In this document: one piece after another, positions 6,374 through 13,171 of the stretch
How the letters are laid out: the number at the start of each line of letters is the position of its first letter
Numbering within the stretch: the stretch's first letter is position 1
Assembly: GCA_945788485.1 (NCBI GenBank)
Contig: CALZMB010000028.1
Coordinates: 1-14,040, forward strand
Direction of reading: 5' to 3'
From: an uncultured bacterium
Lineage (GTDB): Bacteria > Bacteroidota > Bacteroidia > Bacteroidales > Bacteroidaceae
DNA length: 14,040 nucleotides
The notes under the pieces: generated by a model
What the model was told of the DNA's origin: nothing
Seen by the model: only the letters and a program-made list of their open reading frames with translations
The model's database searches: none
Position numbers and translations under genes: made by a program

Positions 6374-9010
6374 TCACTTGGTGATGATACGTTCAACCAT
6401 ATCGTCTGTTATCCAGCCCTCTGTGCCGTCGTCGAGCACCACTTCGAGCCATCCTTTCACCGTGTCGTCGGTGATTCTGAGGTGTGTGCCTTCGTGTACG
6501 GTGAGTGTTTCGGCGGCTTTCAGCTCAGGCGTCTTGCGTACCTGGCACACATCTTTTATGATGACGGCACCGTCGTTGGCAGTGAGATTGCTGTATTGCG
6601 TGTATGCGCAGACGTTGCCTGCGAGGAAAATCAGGAACGCTATGACTGCGCCGTAGAAGCCCAGCTGCCTGAGGATGACCGCCTCGGCGAAGAGGTAGAG
6701 CAGTGTCGCGAGCACGACGGTGATGAGCGAGATGACAGCGACGAGCGCCCATGTGTCGGTGTTGAAAAGCCGGACGACGGCATCGCATCCTGCCACGATG
6801 AACGACTGCTGTCTCGGCTGCATCTTGTCGATGGTCTTGTTGCGCGCGACGGCGAGGTTATGCGCTATCTCCTTGTCGGCGGGCAAGAGCAGCGCCGCCT
6901 TGTTGTAGGCTATCACCGCCTTTGTGATGTTGTCTGAACGGAAATAGGCGTTGCCGAGATTGTAGTACAGTTCGGCAGAAGGCGTCTTCTGCAGAAGCTG
7001 CTCGTATTCTGTTATGGCAGCCTGGTAGTTGCCGTTGGCGTAAGCCTTGTCGGCTGTGGCTTTTGAGACGAGGGCAGCCTGCGCGTTCAGCGTTGAGGAG
7101 AGAGAGAGAGCCGCCGCGATGATGAAGACGAGCGTCATGACGTTCGTGCCGGCGGTGCCGGTGCCGCCACTCGCCTTGTTCTTGCCGTCAGCAGTTTTTC
7201 TGTTGCGTTTGTTCCCTTTCAGGAAGTCGTCGATTTCTGTTATGCCTTTCATTGCTTTCTGATATACTCCAGCCATTTTCCCGCTCGCGTCGCCCGGTGC
7301 ATAGCGTGCATATTCGCACTCGTCGATGGCGCTGACGAAGACATCGATGATGTCGGCATCGACGCTGCGTGCAGCGAGGCGTTCGCGTATGTTGTCTCTT
7401 GATAGCTCTGCGACGGGGATGTTCAGCTTGTCTCCAACATATCCCCACAACGCCCTGAGCACTTCGTCGTAGAACTGCTCTTGCTTGTGCTGTTTCATGA
7501 GGCGTCCGGCGAGCTTCAGTCTCTTAGCCGCCACCTTGTTCGCCTTGCGTCCTCTCATGCCCACGACATCGGCATTCATCATGGCACGCTGGCGGAAGAT
7601 GATGACAAGGATGATGAAGATGGCGAGTATGGCAACGATGACAGCGTTGTAGAGAGCCGTGCCGTAGAAGATGTCGCGGCGCGTCGTGGCAGTCGCGTCA
7701 GTCTTTGCGGCGAGGATATCGAGCTCTTTTTCAGTGAAGTCGGCTACTGTAGAGCTGCCTCCTTCGCCCGGTGTGACATGTAGTTTGAGCTCTTTTGTCT
7801 TCACCGTCTTGTAGGCGTTGGCATGTGTGTCGTAGTATGTGAACTCCACTGCGGGTATGGTGAAATCCCCTTGGTGTCGTGGCACGAAGAGGAAGTCGTA
7901 TATCATGTTCCCCTCCAGTCCGTTGAGCGACAGCCGTGTCTTGTCGGTCGTTTTCGGCTCGTATTTGTCAAAATCCTTCGGGAACGCCACTTCCGGCTGT
8001 TTGATGAGCTTGAGGTTGCCCACACCGCTGACCACTACTCTGAGAGTGACGGGGTCGTTTGCCGCCACTGTCTGCTTGTTCAGCGAGCTTGAGACAGAGA
8101 ATTTTCCTACGCCGCCGGAGAATCCTGCCGGGCGTTGCGGCAGCGGGTCAACCTGTATGTTTACTGCGGGCGCGATGATGTCTTTCTTCACCTCGATATA
8201 TCCTGAGCCTCCGTTGAAGAACGCCTCGAACGGGTCGATGTTCTGGTTTGCCTGAACGACGATGCCTTTGTATGTGAGCGAAGGAATCTCGAGCTTGCCG
8301 GTCATCTGCGGATACATGACATACTGGTCCCATGTCACGCAGCGGTAAGGGCGGCCCTTGTAGTTCTCGATATGGAAAGACTTCTGTTCGGGCAGCGGAA
8401 TCTGCAGTGTATGGAAGCCTTTGAGGTCGGGCATGTCGCCTTTCAGCTGTGTCAGTTCAACCTGTGTATATACCTTATAGGTGAGCAGCACGGGCTCCTG
8501 CTCATGCACGCGGTGTTTGTTTGCCGTGACAGTGATGAAGAGGTCGTTGCCGGAGATATGCGACCCTGCCTGTTTCACCTGCGCCGTCTGCTGCTGTGTG
8601 TGTGCCGCAGAAGACGACGAGCTGGCTTGCCCGCTGACAACAATCTTTATTGCAGACGACGTGACATTCTTTCCGTTGACGACAGCGTGTGCAGGCGGAA
8701 TGACATAATGTCCCGCCTTGTCAGCCGACACGATGTAGGTGTAGGTGACAGACGATGAGCTTGACGTGTGTCCGTTGACCATCTGGAAGCTGGACTGCGA
8801 GCTTGTGCTGGGTCCCATGAGCACTTCGAGGCCATCGGGGATATTCCCGGCACGGAAGCCTTTGACATCCTGTGTGGCGACGGTGTATCTCAGTCTGAAC
8901 TGTTCTCCCACTGCCACCTGCTGCGGTGCCGACACCTGTATGGTCTGTGCCGGCGATGTGACGTAACAGAGGAGTGTTATGAGAAAAGAAAAGAATCTCT
9001 TTGTATGCAT
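6374..9010 (-). CDS. batD-batE: BatD-BatE fusion protein (aerotolerance operon)
   Basis: An 878-residue protein joining two Bat proteins usually made separately. Residues 1-21 are a signal peptide with a predicted cut at Ala21|Gln22. Residues 22-445 are BatD-type beta-rich Ig-like repeats expected in the periplasm, including Ser-rich stretches near 68-87 and 128-135. A membrane segment follows at about 452-472. Residues 480-600 are a cytoplasmic helical domain. A charged, Gly/Thr-rich linker (601-623) leads into a second signal-like hydrophobic segment (about 624-643, NVMTLVF...LNA|Q). BatE follows: TPR repeats (about 645-724), two membrane segments (about 753-775 and 783-803) and an SH3-like domain (811-878, ending GWLEVVLDDGTEGWI). 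TPR and SH3 would face the periplasm. The gene lies 77 bases below BatB-BatC. The role is scaffolding in the MoxR-Bat membrane complex linked to aerotolerance; the mechanism is unknown. The start ATG fits the signal peptide. Confidence 0.87.
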   Translation of the reverse strand: MHTKRFFSFLITLLCYVTSPAQTIQVSAPQQVAVGEQFRLRYTVATQDVKGFRAGNIPDGLEVLMGPSTSSQSSFQMVNGHTSSSSSVTYTYIVSADKAGHYVIPPAHAVVNGKNVTSSAIKIVVSGQASSSSSAAHTQQQTAQVKQAGSHISGNDLFITVTANKHRVHEQEPVLLTYKVYTQVELTQLKGDMPDLKGFHTLQIPLPEQKSFHIENYKGRPYRCVTWDQYVMYPQMTGKLEIPSLTYKGIVVQANQNIDPFEAFFNGGSGYIEVKKDIIAPAVNIQVDPLPQRPAGFSGGVGKFSVSSSLNKQTVAANDPVTLRVVVSGVGNLKLIKQPEVAFPKDFDKYEPKTTDKTRLSLNGLEGNMIYDFLFVPRHQGDFTIPAVEFTYYDTHANAYKTVKTKELKLHVTPGEGGSSTVADFTEKELDILAAKTDATATTRRDIFYGTALYNAVIVAILAIFIILVIIFRQRAMMNADVVGMRGRKANKVAAKRLKLAGRLMKQHKQEQFYDEVLRALWGYVGDKLNIPVAELSRDNIRERLAARSVDADIIDVFVSAIDECEYARYAPGDASGKMAGVYQKAMKGITEIDDFLKGNKRNRKTADGKNKASGGTGTAGTNVMTLVFIIAAALSLSSTLNAQAALVSKATADKAYANGNYQAAITEYEQLLQKTPSAELYYNLGNAYFRSDNITKAVIAYNKAALLLPADKEIAHNLAVARNKTIDKMQPRQQSFIVAGCDAVVRLFNTDTWALVAVISLITVVLATLLYLFAEAVILRQLGFYGAVIAFLIFLAGNVCAYTQYSNLTANDGAVIIKDVCQVRKTPELKAAETLTVHEGTHLRITDDTVKGWLEVVLDDGTEGWITDDMVERIITK

Positions 9011-9087
9011 TTTGTTCGGTTTTCGTTGTATGTTTCTCCGTGGAGTTCCAGACGCTGTTTTTGTTTATGCTTGACAGTGTGTGTCCA

Positions 9088-10800
9088 TCACCAGTTTTGC
9101 AGATGGCGTTTGCGCGACGGCTGCTGCTGGGCTTTCTTCATGCGTTGCTGGGTGGCTTTCTCCTGCTGCATGGCGGCATTGAGCAGCTGCTCGGCATTTT
9201 CTTTGCTCATCTGCTCGGGTTTCTCCTCGGACTGTTTCTGGTTTTTCTGATTCTTGTTCTCGTTTTCTTGTTTGTCTTTGTCTTTGTTCTTGTCTTTATT
9301 CTCGTCCTTCTTTTGGTTCTGGTTCTGCTTCGGCTGGTTCTTCATCTGCTTCAGGCAGAGCGCGAGGTTGTATCTCGTCTCGTTGTCCTTCGGGTTGTTT
9401 CTGAGTGCGGCTTTGTATGCCTCAGCCGCCTCTCCGAACTGTTTCTTCTGCTGAAGGATGACGCCCATGTTGTGATAAGCCTGCGCCTTGCGCTGTTTGT
9501 CGGTGTGCAGCTGTGCGCTGTTCTCGAAACATTTCATTGCCATCGAGTCTTTCTGCTGCGCCATCAGCGCGCATCCGAGATTGTATTGCGCCTCAGGGTT
9601 CTGCGCATTTGCAGCCGACGCTTTCCTGTATGTCGCCTCAGCCTCTTCATAATGCTGGCTTCTGAACTGCCTGTTGCCTTGGCGTATGAGCTTTCTGTCT
9701 GTCTGCGCCGATGCGCCTTGTACGGCGAAAAACATGATGAGCAGCAGCACTGCATTGGTGCGGAAGGCATTTCCCGCCGTGTCCTTTGGTTTGAAGAGGC
9801 TCATTCTCTTCTGCCATTTCGGCTTACATTCAAACACCATGACTTCGATGATGAGCATGATGAGCGCGATGATGCCTACGAACTGGAACTGCTCGTCATA
9901 CTCGCTATATACGACGCTTGCCACTTCGTTCTTCTGCATTTTTGCGAGTTCTGCGTTGAGTTTCTCCTGAGCCTGGTTGGTATTATCGACATGAATGTAT
10001 GTTCCGCTTCCCGCCTCAGCTATGTCCTTGCACATTTTCTCGTTCAGTGCAGTCATCACCGTCTGTCCTGTATTGTCAGCCATATATCCTCCGTTTCCGT
10101 CTGGTATGGGGCTTCCCTTGGTTGAGCCGACGCCGAGGACAAAGACTCTGATGCCGTGTTTCTTTGCCTCTTTTGCTGCTTCTATCACTCCTCCCTCGTG
10201 GTTTTCTCCGTCAGTGATGATGATTATCGCCCTTCCGATGTTCTTCTGTTGTGTGAAGCTGTTCTGCGCAAGCGATATTGCTTTTGCGATGTCCGTGCCC
10301 TGTTCCTGAATCAGAGAGGGGTCTATGCTCTGCATGAACATCTTCGCCGAGACGTAGTCGGCGGTGATAGGCAACTGCGTGAAGGCGTCTCCGGCGAAGA
10401 CGACAAGTCCGATCTTGTCGTTTGTGAAATTGTCCACCATATTCTCGACGAGCATCTTCGACTTGTCGAGCCTTGACGGGGCTACGTCTTCAGATAGCAT
10501 TGAGTTTGATATGTCGAGGCATATCAGGGCTTCGATGCCGTGTCTTTTCTCGTTGCTCACCTTTGTTCCCATCTGCGGGCGTGCCAGCATGACGATGATG
10601 AGAGCAAGTGCTGCGACGAGGAGACAGAACTTGAACATTGGGCGGTGTCTCGACACATCGGGCATCTGCCGCCTTGTCAGGTCTCGGTTGCCCCACAGGC
10701 GCAGGGCCTTGTTTCTTTTCCACAGCATCCACATTCTCATGACGAAGAGTAGCGGAAGTATGAAAAGCAGGTAGAGATATGTAGGATCTTCGAATCGCAT
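9088..10800 (-). CDS. batB-batC: BatB-BatC fusion protein (VWA domain plus TPR)
   Basis: I choose the ATG at 10800 (570 residues) because its N-terminus MRFEDPTYLYLLFIL resembles BatA's and BatB family starts. An in-frame ATG at 10848 would add 16 polar residues. Two N-terminal membrane segments (about 8-25, 57-73) precede a periplasmic VWA domain with an intact metal site: Asp96-x-Ser98-x-Ser100, Thr169 and Asp197 (TDGENH). A third membrane segment (306-324) returns to the cytoplasm. A signal-like hydrophobic stretch (347-365, ending GASA|Q) then leads to at least three TPR repeats (367-484) matching BatC. Next come a Lys/Asn/Gln/Glu-rich tract (487-529) and a basic, Gln-rich tail. BatB and BatC are separate genes in the described Bacteroides fragilis operon. 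The VWA domain is paralogous to that of BatA next door (shared AG[ED]AFTQxP). Role: Bat complex in the envelope, possibly assembled by a MoxR ATPase. Confidence 0.88.
   Translation of the reverse strand: MRFEDPTYLYLLFILPLLFVMRMWMLWKRNKALRLWGNRDLTRRQMPDVSRHRPMFKFCLLVAALALIIVMLARPQMGTKVSNEKRHGIEALICLDISNSMLSEDVAPSRLDKSKMLVENMVDNFTNDKIGLVVFAGDAFTQLPITADYVSAKMFMQSIDPSLIQEQGTDIAKAISLAQNSFTQQKNIGRAIIIITDGENHEGGVIEAAKEAKKHGIRVFVLGVGSTKGSPIPDGNGGYMADNTGQTVMTALNEKMCKDIAEAGSGTYIHVDNTNQAQEKLNAELAKMQKNEVASVVYSEYDEQFQFVGIIALIMLIIEVMVFECKPKWQKRMSLFKPKDTAGNAFRTNAVLLLIMFFAVQGASAQTDRKLIRQGNRQFRSQHYEEAEATYRKASAANAQNPEAQYNLGCALMAQQKDSMAMKCFENSAQLHTDKQRKAQAYHNMGVILQQKKQFGEAAEAYKAALRNNPKDNETRYNLALCLKQMKNQPKQNQNQKKDENKDKNKDKDKQENENKNQKNQKQSEEKPEQMSKENAEQLLNAAMQQEKATQQRMKKAQQQPSRKRHLQNW
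9214..9342 (-). repeat. Low-complexity Lys/Asn/Gln/Glu codon tract inside batB-batC
   Basis: This stretch encodes residues 487-529 of the BatB-BatC fusion. It is built almost entirely from AAG/AAA/AAC/CAG/GAG/GAC codons in short imperfect hexamer repeats (KDKNKDKDKQENENKNQK-like). The + strand is T-rich, with gt, tt and ct motifs and few A. It probably encodes a disordered, highly charged linker after the TPR repeats. Confidence 0.75.
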
Positions 10801-10875
10801 AGAGTGTTGTTGTTTGGTTTCGGCAGCATGAGGCGATGTTTCCGGCATGGTGTCAGCCGTCGGTTCTCTGCCGTT

Positions 10876-10901
10876 CCCTATATATATAATAAGGTATAGG
10901 G
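10876..10901. other. AT-rich inverted repeat between batA and batB-batC
   Basis: Arms ccctata (10876-10882) and tataggg (10895-10901) form a perfect 7-bp stem around a 12-base AT-rich loop. It lies in the 145-base gap between the batA stop and the chosen batB start, the largest gap inside the Bat operon. No T-run follows on the minus strand, so it is not an obvious terminator. It could be a regulator site, an RNA-processing stem or part of an internal promoter; none of these is supported further. Confidence 0.4.
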
Positions 10902-10945
10902 GATGAATATGTATTGCCAGACGTTGGCGTATGCGTTGTTGTATG

Positions 10946-11944
10946 CTACGGTATGCGTCTGAACCATGTCAGTCGCAACACGATTTCCATGAGCAGTGTG
11001 ATGAGTGCAGCCATGGCGAAAGGCATGAAAGCCTCGTATCGCTTGGAGAATTTCTTCACGTTCAGCTTAGAGCGTTCGAGTTTGTCGATGTCGCTGTATA
11101 TGCGTGACAGTTCCTTGTTGTTAGTCGCCCTGTAGAACTGTCCGTCAGTCTTCGAAGCGATGCCAGCGAGAGTCTTGGTGTCTATCTCGACAGGGATGTT
11201 GACATACTGCACTCCGCCCGCCACGGGCATAGGATAAGGCGCAACCTTGTTTGTTCCGACACCGATGGTATATACCCTTATGCCGAGGCTTTTCGCTATC
11301 TCAGCCGCTGTGAGGGGCGATATTTCTCCGGCGTTGTTGGAGCCGTCGGTGAGCAGAATGACGACTTTCGACTTAGCCTTTGAATCCTTCAGTCGCGTGA
11401 CGGCGTTCGCCAGACCCATACCTACCGCCGTGCCGTCTGCTATAAGTCCGCGCGACGCGATGTCTGTCCTGACATTCTGGAGGAGGTTTAGCAGCGACGT
11501 ATGGTCAGTTGTCATCGGGCATTGCGTGAATGCCTCGCCTGCGAAGATCGTCAGTCCGATGTTGTCGTTCGGCCTGTCAGCGATGAACGAACCTGCTACC
11601 GCCTTCGCCGCCTCGAGGCGGTTGGGTTTCAGGTCTTCGGCGAGCATCGATGTCGATACGTCGATAGAGAGCATGATGTCTATGCCTTCAACGGTACGTT
11701 CGTCCCATGCGTTGCGTGTCTGCGGACGGCATAGGGCGAGCACGATGAGCGTGAACGTGGCGCAGCGCAGAGCCGTCGGCAGCCACGCGAGCCTCTGGCG
11801 CAGCGTCTTCGGGGCGTCGGCGAGGAGCCAGGTGTCGCTGAGTGTCATCGTAGGCTCAGAGCGTTTGCGGTATCTCACATACCATATCAGATACGGTATG
11901 AGGAGTATCAGTAGCAGGAAATATTCTTTGTTTGCAAATTCCAT
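10946..11944 (-). CDS. batA: BatA, VWA-domain membrane protein
   Basis: A 332-residue protein with BatA architecture: two N-terminal membrane segments (about 8-24 and 57-72), a VWA domain (about 86-300) and one C-terminal membrane segment (about 308-328). The metal-ion-dependent adhesion site is intact: Asp95-x-Ser97-x-Ser99 (IDVSTS), Thr172 (DGTAVG) and Asp200 (LTDGSNN), so metal-dependent ligand binding is expected. The short N-terminal tail before the first membrane segment puts the VWA domain most likely in the periplasm. The sequence runs parallel to BatB over the whole VWA domain, so the two are paralogues that may pair in the complex. It lies 80 bases below the BatD-like gene and precedes batB-batC. 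The ATG at 11944 starts right before the first hydrophobic segment. Its ligand is unknown. Confidence 0.93.
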   Translation of the reverse strand: MEFANKEYFLLLILLIPYLIWYVRYRKRSEPTMTLSDTWLLADAPKTLRQRLAWLPTALRCATFTLIVLALCRPQTRNAWDERTVEGIDIMLSIDVSTSMLAEDLKPNRLEAAKAVAGSFIADRPNDNIGLTIFAGEAFTQCPMTTDHTSLLNLLQNVRTDIASRGLIADGTAVGMGLANAVTRLKDSKAKSKVVILLTDGSNNAGEISPLTAAEIAKSLGIRVYTIGVGTNKVAPYPMPVAGGVQYVNIPVEIDTKTLAGIASKTDGQFYRATNNKELSRIYSDIDKLERSKLNVKKFSKRYEAFMPFAMAALITLLMEIVLRLTWFRRIP

Positions 11945-12024
11945 CTGTTTCTTTTCGACAAGAGTTGTTGTTTCGTGCTGTCCGGCTTATGCCATGATGA
12001 GAAGGCAGGTGCCTCTGCTGCACA

Positions 12025-13092
12025 TCATTCTATGAGCTGCACAATCTGCCATATCGTATATGCGAAGAGCATCGCTGCCGCCACGGCGGCTATGCGTTGC
12101 AGCCATCTCAACGCCTTCAGTGTGACGTTTGTCTGTCTCTGGGCTTCGGTGAGTGTCTCTTCCTCGCGCCGTTCCTCCACCACCTCTTCAGTCTTTGTAG
12201 AGTTGATGAAGTCAATGGCGGTGACAAGGTTGCGGTCGTTCTCGTTGACAAGTGTCGAATACTTGGCGAACTTCACGAGGTCTGCAGTCTCGAACACCTC
12301 TCTCAGTTCTGCCACCTTCATAGGGTCCTCGTTCTGCAGGCGTTCTATAATCTCGCGTGTCGTCATCTCCATGGCAGAGAATCCGAATCGTTCTTCGAGA
12401 TAGATGCGCAGCGCATCTGTCAGGCGCGTATAGTATTCCTTCTGGTTACCCTCTGCCGTGATGCGTTCGCTCTTTATCTCGTCGATGGCAGACATTGCCT
12501 TGACGTGTGCCGGTATGCGTTTTATGATGCGGAAGGAGATGCGTATGGGCTTGTTTCCGCGGCGCAGCAGATAGCACAGCATCGCCATGACGAGGAGCAG
12601 CGACGTCACGACATGCATGATAACGAGCGGTTTCCACTCGTCGAAAGAGAAGGGGTTGGTCTGTATGTCCTTCGGCGGGAAGAACTGGTCGAGCTTTGTC
12701 GTATCTACCGGCACGTCAATCACTTTCAGTGCGAGCTGCCTGCCCACAATCTTCTTTCCATCGACAAGGACGGAGAGCGGCTGTATGTAGTGCAGCTTGG
12801 GTTCGAAAGAGGTCAGTGTATATACGATGGTCTGCTTCAGCGTGCCGTCACTGTTCTGCACGCTGTCGCCGTACATCTGCTCCACCACCTCCACTCCCGG
12901 TGCGATGGCATGGTTCGAGCTGAAGTCAGGGAACATCACGTCGGCGCCGTTCTTTGCCGTCACCGAGAGGAAGAGATGACACTGGTCGCCGAGCACTATC
13001 TCCAACGAATCGAGTGCCTGCTCTATCTTCGGCTTCTGTGCGAAGACTGTCAGACTGGTTGATATGAATAATAAAAAGAGGAGTTTCTTCAC
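12025..13092 (-). CDS. BatD-like membrane protein of the aerotolerance operon
   Basis: A 355-residue protein occupying the slot between the DUF58 gene and batA, where these operons usually carry an unnamed membrane protein. Residues 1-18 are a clear signal peptide (MKKLLFLLF...VFA|Q). About 19-150 is a beta-rich periplasmic region with an Ig-like feel. A membrane segment follows at 155-177. A cytoplasmic helical domain (about 195-297) comes next, then a highly charged Glu/Arg stretch (302-316) and a last membrane segment (about 331-352). The cytoplasmic domain aligns without gaps to the corresponding domain of BatD downstream: residues 219-252 here against 512-545 there share 9 of 34 identities, including the ERL ending. 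It looks like a short BatD paralogue. The exact function is unknown; a role in the Bat/MoxR membrane assembly follows from context. A long hairpin precedes it. Confidence 0.8.
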   Translation of the reverse strand: MKKLLFLLFISTSLTVFAQKPKIEQALDSLEIVLGDQCHLFLSVTAKNGADVMFPDFSSNHAIAPGVEVVEQMYGDSVQNSDGTLKQTIVYTLTSFEPKLHYIQPLSVLVDGKKIVGRQLALKVIDVPVDTTKLDQFFPPKDIQTNPFSFDEWKPLVIMHVVTSLLLVMAMLCYLLRRGNKPIRISFRIIKRIPAHVKAMSAIDEIKSERITAEGNQKEYYTRLTDALRIYLEERFGFSAMEMTTREIIERLQNEDPMKVAELREVFETADLVKFAKYSTLVNENDRNLVTAIDFINSTKTEEVVEERREEETLTEAQRQTNVTLKALRWLQRIAAVAAAMLFAYTIWQIVQLIE

Positions 13093-13120
13093 CGTTAGTT
13101 TCTTTTGTTAACGTCCAGAA

Positions 13121-13153
13121 GGGTTGGCATGCCTCGTCGAGGCTTGCCAACCC
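13121..13153. other. Long intercistronic hairpin in the Bat operon
   Basis: Arms gggttggcatgcctc (13121-13135) and gaggcttgccaaccc (13139-13153) pair over 15 positions with one mismatch (T opposite T) and a 3-base loop. It fills most of the 79-base gap between the DUF58 stop and the BatD-like start. No T-run follows in the minus direction, so read-through is expected; it may stabilise or mark a processing point in the mRNA. An alternative short stem, acccg (13150-13154) with cgggt (13163-13167), overlaps its upstream arm. Confidence 0.7.
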
Positions 13154-13171
13154 GCTCTGTTTCGGGTAGTC

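Noticed and set aside
9001..10125. A 374-codon open frame on the + strand, very rich in Leu, Val and Phe, opposite batB-batC
   Set aside because: It is the antisense of Lys/Asn/Gln/Glu codons in the BatC tract; the hydrophobic look is a codon artefact and the opposite strand has a clear homologous gene.
12097..13062. A 321-codon open frame on the + strand opposite the BatD-like gene
   Set aside because: No recognisable motif, Cys/His/Leu-rich composition typical of antisense frames, and the minus-strand gene has a signal peptide, membrane segments and an alignable domain.
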